Shown: in pieces, positions 1 through 7,011 of the stretch
Position numbering within the stretch: position 1 is the first letter of the stretch
How the letters are laid out: each line of letters begins with the position of its first letter
Source: JAJPHF01 sp035293805
Lineage (GTDB): Bacteria > Chloroflexota > UBA6077 > JAJPHF01
Direction: 5' to 3'
Assembly: GCA_035293805.1 (NCBI GenBank)
Contig: DATGMD010000099.1
Location: 1 to 31,901 of the forward strand
Length of the DNA: 31,901 nt
Notes under the pieces: model-generated
Databases searched by the model: none
What the model was told of the DNA's origin: nothing
The model's input: only the letters and a program-made list of their open reading frames with translations
Position numbers and translations under genes: made by a program

Positions 1-1
1 C

Positions 2-142
2 CAGATGGAGCAGATCGGCTGGGACGGCCGGCCGCGCCCGCCCAGCGAGCGGCGCCGGGTCGAGCCGGGCGTGTGGCCCGAGGCGCTCGAGGCCCAGTCC
101 GACACCTACCAGGGCGAGCCCTTCCTCGGCCCCTGGGGCTAG
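2..142 (+). CDS. C-terminal end of an unidentified protein (5' partial)
   Basis: An open frame runs in from the left edge of the window and stops at a TAG at 140-142. The 46 visible residues are polar and rich in Arg, Pro and Glu, and end in the tail EPFLGPWG. A hairpin follows 12 bases after the stop, as expected at the end of a transcription unit. I do not recognise the family, and the visible part contains no motif that would allow a function. The reading frame is chosen because it stays open from the edge and its stop fits the hairpin. A chance open frame in GC-rich DNA cannot be excluded. Confidence 0.5.
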   Translation, partial: QMEQIGWDGRPRPPSERRRVEPGVWPEALEAQSDTYQGEPFLGPWG

Positions 143-154
143 GCGAGATCCGCG

Positions 155-180
155 GGTACCGGCCCCCGGAGGCCGGTACC
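155..180 (+). terminator. Perfect 10-bp hairpin after the partial gene
   Basis: GGTACCGGCC at 155-164 and its exact complement at 171-180 enclose a 6-base loop. There is no T tract, so it is not a classical intrinsic terminator. It lies 12 bases past the stop of the upstream gene and most likely ends or protects that transcript. Confidence 0.5.
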
Positions 181-280
181 TGCGGCGCCGCTCCAGGGCG
201 GCCCTGGCCCAGGCGGAGGGCCAGGCCACGCGACCTATTGGCTCAGCGGTTTATTGGCGCCGTGAATGTACCCGCGGTGC

Positions 281-322
281 AATAGTACCACCTTGGCACA
301 ATTGATGCTATTGTGTTATCAG
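281..322 (+). promoter_or_regulatory. Candidate promoter with an overlapping GntR-type dyad
   Basis: An imperfect dyad, GTaCCA-CCT-TGGcAC (285-299, five of six pairs match), has the GT...AC ends typical of GntR-family operators. It overlaps a possible -35, TTGGCA at 293-298. With an 18-base spacer a weak -10, TATCAG, lies at 317-322, which would give a very short leader. CAATAG (280-285) and CTATTG (308-313) form a second flanking inverted repeat. AATAG plus TACCACCTTG recurs at 21970-21987 upstream of another receiver gene. The promoter call is weak. The dyad next to a GntR gene suggests autoregulation, which is inference. Confidence 0.4.
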
Positions 323-339
323 ATCAGCGGGAGGATGCG

Positions 340-963
340 ATGGCGATCAATCGCCTGGGTCCACGGTCCGGTCGCGTGTACAGCGTGTTGCGAGAGCGCA
401 TCCTGGAGGGCGAGTTGTCGCCGGGCACGAAGCTGCCTCCGCACACCGAGCTGGCGGCCGAATTCGGGGTCGCGCCGCTCACCTTGCGCCACGTGCTGGC
501 CAGTCTCGAAGAAGAGGGGCTGGTGTCGCGCGAGCAAGGGCGGGGCACCTTCGTGCGCGCGCGCTCGGCGCCCGCGGTGCTAATCGTCGACGACGACCCG
601 CTGATGCGGGGCCTGCTGCGCGAGCGGGTCAGCCGAGCCGGCTATCGCGCCGTCGAGGCTGACGGGCCGTCCACCGGGATCGCCGCGCTGGAGCAAGACC
701 CCGACGTGGCGCTCGTGCTCAGCGACATCCGAATGCCGGCCAGCACCGATGGCATCGGGTTCATCCGAGCCGTGCGGCGCCGTTGGCCCGCGCTGCCGCT
801 GGCGGCCGTCACCGGGTACCCGGGCGATCTCGACCTGTTGCATGGCACCCCCGAATGTCCAGTGCTCATCCTGCCGAAGCCGTTCCGCGTGGGCCAGATC
901 GACGAGGTGCTGCGGCTGGCGCTCCGGCCTGGCGCGCTCCAGGCTGCCGGCAGCCGCCGCTAA
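340..963 (+). CDS. GntR-type winged-helix regulator fused to a C-terminal receiver domain
   Basis: The protein has 207 residues in two parts. Residues 8-75 are a GntR winged helix, with the ILEGELSPGTKLP segment, the recognition-helix region around LTLRHVLASLEEEGLV and the wing RGTFV. Residues 79-200 are a CheY-like receiver with acidic residues D84-D86, phosphoacceptor D129 in VLSDIRMP, the switch Thr in AVTGYP and the Lys in LPKPF. All key receiver residues are present, so it is probably phosphorylated. The receiver replaces the usual GntR effector domain and lies after the DNA-binding domain, the reverse of ordinary response regulators. The ATG at 340 is preferred because GGGAGG lies at 329-334; an in-frame GTG at 313 has no such site. 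It is upstream of and co-directional with a kinase cluster, so it may be that cluster's output. DNA binding under phospho-control is inferred. Confidence 0.85.
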   Translation: MAINRLGPRSGRVYSVLRERILEGELSPGTKLPPHTELAAEFGVAPLTLRHVLASLEEEGLVSREQGRGTFVRARSAPAVLIVDDDPLMRGLLRERVSRAGYRAVEADGPSTGIAALEQDPDVALVLSDIRMPASTDGIGFIRAVRRRWPALPLAAVTGYPGDLDLLHGTPECPVLILPKPFRVGQIDEVLRLALRPGALQAAGSRR

Positions 964-1121
964 CCGCGCCCACCCGCCCGCGCCGGCCGTGCCAGGACGC
1001 GCACCGCGCTCCTACGAGCCCTTAACCCGTGTCCTAGCCCGGGCCCGGGCCGCGCGGGCCATACTGGAAACCGTCTGCGAGGCATTCGGGCGGGAGTGTC
1101 CCGCGCTAGCGGCAGCGCGAG

Positions 1122-4100
1122 ATGGCGAGCATGTGGCGGCGGTTGAGCGATCTCCCTGTATGGTGGCGCATCACGATCCCCGCCCTGGCGGCGCTGGTCG
1201 GCCTGGCGCTCGTTGCCGTCGCGGCCTTCGGGGGCCTGCGCGCCTACCGCGAGGCGAGCCAGCTTCAGGACCACACCCAGGATGGCTTGCTCCACAGCGG
1301 CAACCTGGAGGGCGCTTTCCTGAGCATGGTTGCCACCGTGCGCGGCTACCGTCTGGACCGTGACCCCGCGTACCTCGCCTCCTATGAGGCGGCACGCCAG
1401 GAGCTGGAGGACGAGTACACGGCACTGCGGGCGCTCGTCGCCGGCAACCCACCCCAGGTCGCGCGCATCGATCGGCTGCACGCGCTCGCCGCCGCCTGGG
1501 AGGCCGGGACTGCCGCGCCCACGGTGCAGGCCGGCGCTGACGCGCCGCTCCCGCCGGTACCCGTAGCGCGCGCCAGCGAGCTGATCGAGAGCGTTCGGGC
1601 CGAGCGCACGGCGTTTAACGGCGTCGAGCTGAACCTGCTGGCCGCTCGCGATGCCGCCGTCGAGCAGGCGCTGCTGCTGACGGCCCTGGCCATCGGCGCG
1701 GCCCTCCTGGTAGAGCTGCTGCTGGTCATCCTGACCGCCACCGTGGCCACGCGGTCCATTACCGCGCCCCTGGGCCGCCTGGCGGCGACGGCCGAGCGCT
1801 GGCGGCGCGGCGAGCTGGACGCGCGTACCGGGCTGCGCACGCGCGACGAGCTGGGGCTGGTGGGACGCGCGTTCGACCAGATGGCGGAGCAGCTTGCCGC
1901 GGACCGCATGGCCCTGGAAGCCGCCAACCGCGGCTACCGCGTGCTGCACGATCTCAATCTGAAGCTCATCAGCGACGACGTGGCGCGGGCGCCGCTCGCC
2001 GAGGGCCTGGCGGTGCTGCGCGACGAGCTAGGCTTCGACGCCGTCGAGCTGTGGTGGCTGACGGACGACCACCTGGCGCTGGTGGCGCAGAGCCACGCGG
2101 ACCCAGTCATGTCGCGGGCCGCTACGACGCGCCCGCTGGGCGATGGCATCGTCGGCCAGGTGGCGCTGAGCGGCGAGGAGGCGATTATTGCGAACGCGCA
2201 GACGGCGCCGGCCGCGGCCGCGGCGCACGCCTGGCTGCGGGCGGCGGGGCTAAACAGCGTCGTCGCGCTGCCGCTGCAAAGCGAGGCGGGCACGCGCGGC
2301 ACGCTACTGCTGGCCAGCCCGGCCGCCGCAGCGCCGGCCGCCGACACGCTGGCCGTGCTGCGGACCGCGGGGCAGCAGCTGGCGCTCGTCGTCGAGCGGC
2401 GCGAGGTGCGGGCGCGCCTGGAGGCGTCGAACCGCGCGCTGGCCCACGCCACCCAGGCCAAGAGCGAGTTCCTGGCCACGATGAGCCATGAGCTGCGCAC
2501 GCCGCTCAACTCGATCATCGGCTTCTCGGACCTGTTGCTCGACGATACGGGCGATGATCCGGAAGCCACGCGCCGCCGCCGCTACGTGAGCCACATCCAC
2601 GAGAGCGGGCAGCACCTGCTCAGCCTCGTGAACGACATCCTCGACCTGGCGAAGGTCGAGGCGGGACGCATGGAGCTGCACCCGACGACCTTCGAGGTCG
2701 CCGCCGCGCTGCGGGCGGTGGAGGCGATCATTCGTCCGCTGGCGGAGAAGAAGCGGCTCGCCCTGACGACGCAGGTGGCGCCCGACGTGACGACGTTGCG
2801 CGCCGACGAGGGCAAGTTCAAGCAGGTACTCTACAACCTGCTGGCGAACGCGGTGAAATTCACTCCCGAGGGCGGGCGGGTGGAGCTGCTGGCCCGCCTC
2901 GCGCCTGGGGCGCTGGAGGTCACGGTTGCCGATACGGGCATCGGCATCGCGCCGGCCGACCAGGAGCGGGTATTCGACGAGTTCCAGCAAGTGGACGCGG
3001 CCGTCGGACGGCAGCACGAGGGCACCGGCCTGGGGCTGGCCCTAACCCGTCGCCTGGTCGAGCTGCAGGGGGGCCGCATCTGGCTGGAGAGCGCGCTAGG
3101 AGCTGGGTGCCGATTCACCTTCACGGTGCCGCTGGCGGCCGTCGACGCGCCCTCACCCCCCGCCCTCTCCCAAAGGGAGAGGGGGCCAGGCGCCCTCCCC
3201 GGTCCATCTGGGAGAGGAGAGCGACGCTCGCAGGATGCCGCGGCGCAGGGGGCGGCCGCGCCTCTCCCCTCTCCCGCTGGGGGAGGGGCCGGGGGGGAGG
3301 GCGGCATATGCCCTCTCCCACGGGGAGAGGGCGAGGGGGCGGGCGGGTCCCTTGCTCCCCTGGTCCTCGTCGTGGAGGACGACGCGCGCGGCCGAGAGCT
3401 GGTGCACGACTATCTCGTGCAGGCGGGCTATCGTGTGGCGACGGTCGCCCAGGGGACGCCCGCCGTGGAGCAGGCGCGGGCGTTGCAGCCGGCGGCGATC
3501 ACGCTCGACGTGCTGCTGCCCGGCTGCGACGGCTGGGAGGTGCTGCAAGCGCTCAAGGCCGACCCGGCCACCCGCGACATCCCGGTCGTGATGGTTTCCA
3601 TCGTCGACAACGAGCACCTGGGTTACGCGCTGGGCGCGGCGGCCTATCTCGTCAAGCCGGTGGCGCAGGCGGACCTGCTGCGCACGCTGGCGCGCGTGAG
3701 CCGCGCGAGCGAGGCGCGGGGCGTGCCCGTGGCGGCCCGGCCGGCCGCTACGGCGCTCGTCGTGGACGACGAGTCCCAGGCCCGGGAGATGGTCGCCGCG
3801 TTCCTCGAGCCGGCGGGCTATCGAGTGCTGCGCGCCGCGAGCGGCGAGGAGGGCGTGGCCCAGGCGCGCGCGAGCCGGCCCGACGTGCTGCTGCTCGACC
3901 TGCTGCTGCCCGGCCTGAACGGGTTTGAGGTGGTCGAGCAGCTGAAGGCCGACGCGACGACGCGCGCGATCCCAATCGTCATCCTCACGGCCCAAGACCT
4001 CACGCCCGCGGACCGCGCTGCCCTGAACGGCCAGATCGCGGCGCTCGTCGCCAAGGACGGCTTCACGCGCGAGCGCTTCCTGGCCGAGCTGGGCGTCGTG

Positions 4101-4157
4101 CTAGACGGCGTCCTGACGCGCGCCTGCGCCGCGGCCGCCGAGGAGAGCGGGCGATGA
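1122..4157 (+). CDS. Membrane hybrid histidine kinase: CHASE3-like sensor, HAMP, GAF, HisKA, HATPase and two receivers
   Basis: The protein has 1011 residues. It has a membrane helix (about 17-39), an extracytoplasmic helical CHASE3-like region (about 43-180), a second membrane helix (about 184-206), HAMP (207-260) and GAF (about 275-425). The dimerisation domain has H456 in SHELRTPL. The ATPase domain has N576 in LLANAVKF and D604 in DTGIGIAP. Two receivers follow, with phosphoacceptors D796 and D926, and each keeps its acidic pair and Lys. It should autophosphorylate at H456 and pass phosphate to its own receivers or to the neighbouring single-domain receiver, whose start overlaps its stop. 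Residues about 677-745, between the ATPase and the first receiver, are a Pro/Gly/Arg-rich linker encoded by an intergenic-type repeat (3150-3350). No strong ribosome-binding site precedes the ATG at 1122, and ATG 1131 is possible. The signal sensed is unknown. Confidence 0.92.
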   Translation: MASMWRRLSDLPVWWRITIPALAALVGLALVAVAAFGGLRAYREASQLQDHTQDGLLHSGNLEGAFLSMVATVRGYRLDRDPAYLASYEAARQELEDEYTALRALVAGNPPQVARIDRLHALAAAWEAGTAAPTVQAGADAPLPPVPVARASELIESVRAERTAFNGVELNLLAARDAAVEQALLLTALAIGAALLVELLLVILTATVATRSITAPLGRLAATAERWRRGELDARTGLRTRDELGLVGRAFDQMAEQLAADRMALEAANRGYRVLHDLNLKLISDDVARAPLAEGLAVLRDELGFDAVELWWLTDDHLALVAQSHADPVMSRAATTRPLGDGIVGQVALSGEEAIIANAQTAPAAAAAHAWLRAAGLNSVVALPLQSEAGTRGTLLLASPAAAAPAADTLAVLRTAGQQLALVVERREVRARLEASNRALAHATQAKSEFLATMSHELRTPLNSIIGFSDLLLDDTGDDPEATRRRRYVSHIHESGQHLLSLVNDILDLAKVEAGRMELHPTTFEVAAALRAVEAIIRPLAEKKRLALTTQVAPDVTTLRADEGKFKQVLYNLLANAVKFTPEGGRVELLARLAPGALEVTVADTGIGIAPADQERVFDEFQQVDAAVGRQHEGTGLGLALTRRLVELQGGRIWLESALGAGCRFTFTVPLAAVDAPSPPALSQRERGPGALPGPSGRGERRSQDAAAQGAAAPLPSPAGGGAGGEGGICPLPRGEGEGAGGSLAPLVLVVEDDARGRELVHDYLVQAGYRVATVAQGTPAVEQARALQPAAITLDVLLPGCDGWEVLQALKADPATRDIPVVMVSIVDNEHLGYALGAAAYLVKPVAQADLLRTLARVSRASEARGVPVAARPAATALVVDDESQAREMVAAFLEPAGYRVLRAASGEEGVAQARASRPDVLLLDLLLPGLNGFEVVEQLKADATTRAIPIVILTAQDLTPADRAALNGQIAALVAKDGFTRERFLAELGVVLDGVLTRACAAAAEESGR
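3150..3350 (+). repeat. CCCTCACCCC/CCCTCTCCC-type repeat element inside the hybrid kinase gene
   Basis: The left end carries CCCTCACCCCCC followed by the hairpin CCCTCTCCC-AAA-GGGAGAGGG (3163-3183). The right end carries CCCTCTCCC facing GGGGAGAGGG, then GCGAGGGGGCGGGCGGG, which is the same kind of sequence in the opposite orientation. More pyrimidine/purine-rich copies lie between them. The same family occurs in noncoding DNA at 31581-31675. Inverted copies at both ends give a MITE-like outline. The segment is open in the kinase frame, so it is translated as an interdomain linker. Confidence 0.75.
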
Positions 4158-4540
4158 GCGAGACGGTCCGGGTGCTGGTGGTGGAAGACCACCCGCTGAA
4201 CCGCGAGCTGGCGGAGGCGATCCTGGAGCGCGCGGGCTACGACGTGGTGGCGGCCGAGGATGGCGAGACGGCGCTGGCCAGTGTGGCGGCACGGCGGCCC
4301 GACGTCATCCTGCTGGACGTGGAGCTGCCGGGCATCAGCGGCCTGGAAGTCGCGCGGCGGCTGAAGGGCGATCAGGCCACGCGCGGCATTCCCGTAGTGG
4401 CGCTCACCGCCTACGCCATGGTGGGCGATGAGGAGCGGGCCCGCGCGGCGGGCTGCGACGACTACGTGACCAAGCCGATCGAGCGCCCCAAGCTGCTGGG
4501 CGCCGTGGAGCGCGCCCTCACCCGGGAGGCCCCGCCATGA
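4154..4540 (+). CDS. Single-domain response regulator (CheY/DivK-like receiver)
   Basis: This is 128 residues and consists only of a receiver. It has E11-D12 in the acidic pocket, phosphoacceptor D55 in ILLDVELPG, switch T85 in ALTAYA, and K107 in YVTKPI. There is no output domain. The GCDDYVTKPI segment resembles DivK-type and hybrid-associated shuttle receivers. Its ATG overlaps the stop of the upstream hybrid kinase (ATGA at 4154-4157), and its own stop overlaps the next kinase (ATGA at 4537-4540). The three genes are therefore translationally coupled. The likely role is to carry phosphoryl groups between the two large kinases or to bind a target protein when phosphorylated, which is inference from context. 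Confidence 0.92.
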   Translation: MSETVRVLVVEDHPLNRELAEAILERAGYDVVAAEDGETALASVAARRPDVILLDVELPGISGLEVARRLKGDQATRGIPVVALTAYAMVGDEERARAAGCDDYVTKPIERPKLLGAVERALTREAPP

Positions 4541-6774
4541 CCGCGTCTCTGGGCACCGTGCTGGTCGTGGACGACCAGGCTGCCAACCGCGAGCTGCTGG
4601 CCGCTTACCTGGAGGCTGTGCCTTGCGCCGTGCGGGAGGCGCCCGACGGCACCGCGGCGCTCGCCGCCATCGCGGCGGACCCGCCCGACGTGATCTTGCT
4701 CGACGTCATGCTGCCGGGGCTGGACGGCTACGCGGTCACCGAGCGGCTGAAGGCCGACCCGCACACGGCGACGATTCCCGTCGTGCTCGTGACGGCGCTG
4801 CGCGAGCGCGCCGACCGGCTGCGCGGCCTCGAGGCGGGCGCCGACGAGTTCCTGAGCAAGCCCGTCGATCGCGTCGAGCTGGTGGCGCGCGTGCGCACGC
4901 TGCTGCGGCTGAAGCGCCTGCGCGACGAGCGCGAGGCGGGCCGCGAGGCCGAGCGGGCGCGGCTGGCGGGCCTGATGAATTACCTGCCCGACGGCGTGCT
5001 GCTGTTCGAGGGCGAAGACGCTCGGCTGGCGCTGGCCAATCCCGCGGCGACGGCCGTGCTTGGCTGGCCACTCACCGACGGCGTGCCGTTCACCGCCCAG
5101 CCGGTCGCCGGCCACCTCCTGCGTCCCGACGGCACCCCTTGCGCGCTCGACACTCTGCCGCACGCGCGGGCGCTGCGCGACGGGCAGGCGAGCCTGGGCG
5201 AAGAGCTGCTGGTCTGCCTGCCGGATGGCGTGGCGCGGCCCATCCTGGTCAGCTCGACGCCCGTGCCGACCGCGCCGGGCGCGCCGCCCGTGGTGGTGCT
5301 CGTCTGTCAGGACATCAGCCGCCTGAAGGAGGCCGAGCAGCGACAGGCCGAGTTCGTCGCCATTGCCTCGCACGAGCTGCGGACGCCGATGACGAGCCTC
5401 GTCGGCTTCACCGAGCTGTTGCTACACCGCGACGTGGCCGACGCCACGCGGCGCGCGTGGCTGGAGACCATGCACGAGGAGGGGCTGCGACTCGCCGCGA
5501 TCCTGAACGACCTGCTCGACCTGGCGCGTCTCGACAGCGGCCGCGTGGCGCTGAGCCTGGGACCGCAGGACCTGCAGGCCGCGATCACACAGGTCTTGGC
5601 CGTGCTGCGCCCGCCGGCGCCTCACCATACGCTGGAGGCGCAAGTCGAGCCCGGGCTACCGCCCGTGCTAGCTGATGGCGACAAGCTGCAGCAGATCCTG
5701 ATGAACCTCGTGGGCAACGCTATCAAGTACTCGCCGGCGGGCGGGACCGTGCGCGTGCAGGCCCGCCGCGTGGCCGACGAGGCCGAGGTGCGGGTAAGCG
5801 ACGAGGGCGTGGGCATCCCGCCAGACGAGCTGCCCAAGCTGTTCACGCGCTTCCACCGCGTGCGCCGCCCCGAAACCGAGGGCATCGAGGGCACCGGGCT
5901 GGGGTTGGCGCTCACCAAGGAGCTGGTCGAGCGGCACCACGGGCGGATCACGGTGACCAGCACGCTGGGCCAGGGTACGGAGTTCGCCTTCACGTTGCCG
6001 CTGATCCTGGCCCAGCCCGTGCCGGGCGCGCCGCGGCCGCTGGTGCTGGTAGTGACGCGGGCGAGCGCCACGGGCCAGGCGGGGGCGCTCTGTGCCCAGC
6101 TCGACGCCGCCGGCTATGCTCCCCATTGGGTCCGCTCGCTCTCGGAGCTGCGCCAGTACACGCGGGCCTACCCGCCGTCGGCGGTGATCGTCGGGCTCGA
6201 TCCGGACGATGCGCTCGACGGCTGGGAGGTGCTGGCCGCGCTCCGCACCGACCCGCTGACGGCGGCGCTGCCCGTGCTGCTGGTGGCTGCCTGGGAGGAG
6301 CAACCGATCGGCCGCACGCTTGGCGCCACAGAGTACCTGGTGAAGCCCGTGCGGCCGCAGGAGCTGCTCGCCGTGCTGCGCCGGCTGGCGCGGCCCACGG
6401 GTGACGTCCTGGCCATTGACGACGACGCCGCGACGCGCGCCCTGCTGGCAGCCATCCTGCGCGCCCAGGGCTTCCGCGTGTCGGTGGCAGCGGGGGGCGC
6501 GGAGGCGCTGGCGAGGATCGCCGCCGACCTGCCCGCGGCGGTGATCCTCGACCTGATGATGCCCGACGTGGACGGCTTCGAGGTGCTGGAGCGGCTGCGG
6601 GCCGATCCGCGCACCCAGCACGTGCCCGTCGTCGTGTTCACGGGCAAGGAGCTGACGCCGCAGGAGCGGCGCTGGCTGACCGAGCGCTCGGCGGCGCTGC
6701 TCCGCAAGGCGCCCCACGCCAGCGAAGACCTGCTCGCCGCGCTCCGGCGTGCCGTCCCGCTCGGCGTGGCGTAG
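4537..6774 (+). CDS. Soluble hybrid kinase: REC, PAS, HisKA, HATPase, pseudo-REC, REC
   Basis: The protein has 745 residues and no membrane segment. The N-terminal receiver has D12-D13 and phosphoacceptor D56, with Lys in FLSKPV. A PAS-like segment follows (about 145-265). The kinase core has H279 in SHELRTPM, N394 in LVGNAIKYS, and D422 in DEGVGIPP. The middle receiver-like domain (about 505-625) starts VVTRAS where an acidic pair is expected and has VIVGLDPDD where the phosphoacceptor motif should be, but keeps Lys in YLVKPV. It is probably a pseudo-receiver. The last receiver is canonical, with D672 in VILDLMMPD. Starting with a receiver suggests the kinase is itself controlled by phosphorylation, plausibly from the upstream kinase through the single-domain receiver. 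Translation is coupled to the previous gene by ATGA. No DNA-binding output is present. Confidence 0.92.
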   Translation: MTASLGTVLVVDDQAANRELLAAYLEAVPCAVREAPDGTAALAAIAADPPDVILLDVMLPGLDGYAVTERLKADPHTATIPVVLVTALRERADRLRGLEAGADEFLSKPVDRVELVARVRTLLRLKRLRDEREAGREAERARLAGLMNYLPDGVLLFEGEDARLALANPAATAVLGWPLTDGVPFTAQPVAGHLLRPDGTPCALDTLPHARALRDGQASLGEELLVCLPDGVARPILVSSTPVPTAPGAPPVVVLVCQDISRLKEAEQRQAEFVAIASHELRTPMTSLVGFTELLLHRDVADATRRAWLETMHEEGLRLAAILNDLLDLARLDSGRVALSLGPQDLQAAITQVLAVLRPPAPHHTLEAQVEPGLPPVLADGDKLQQILMNLVGNAIKYSPAGGTVRVQARRVADEAEVRVSDEGVGIPPDELPKLFTRFHRVRRPETEGIEGTGLGLALTKELVERHHGRITVTSTLGQGTEFAFTLPLILAQPVPGAPRPLVLVVTRASATGQAGALCAQLDAAGYAPHWVRSLSELRQYTRAYPPSAVIVGLDPDDALDGWEVLAALRTDPLTAALPVLLVAAWEEQPIGRTLGATEYLVKPVRPQELLAVLRRLARPTGDVLAIDDDAATRALLAAILRAQGFRVSVAAGGAEALARIAADLPAAVILDLMMPDVDGFEVLERLRADPRTQHVPVVVFTGKELTPQERRWLTERSAALLRKAPHASEDLLAALRRAVPLGVA

Positions 6775-7011
6775 CCCGCGCGGGCGCGGTCGCGATCGTC
6801 GGCTCACGTCCCTGCAGTGTTGTGTCGAATACTGTAAGGTTTTTGAGACGAGCGGCGCGCCAGCGTCGGCCCGCGACGGGCCTGCGTTGCCGTATAGTTA
6901 ACGGCTGGCCGGGTGCCGCGCGCGGAGCCACGGGGCGGCCCGCGCGCCGGTCTCGCGAGATCACGGTGCGGCAGGCGGCCCCGCTCGCCGCACGGCCAGG
7001 GGAAGGCTGCC

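Noticed and set aside
960..1949. Long minus-strand open frame opposite the hybrid kinase
   Set aside because: Its translation is low-complexity Arg/Gln/Gly sequence typical of the antisense of GC-rich genes; the plus strand encodes clear kinase domains.
3150..3350. CRISPR-like or tandem array reading of the repeats
   Set aside because: Copies are in opposite orientations with irregular spacing, no constant-length spacers and no cas genes; they match a hairpin-type intergenic repeat.
6893..6898. TATAGT as a -10 for the PaaK-like gene
   Set aside because: No acceptable -35 lies at 16-18 bases upstream.
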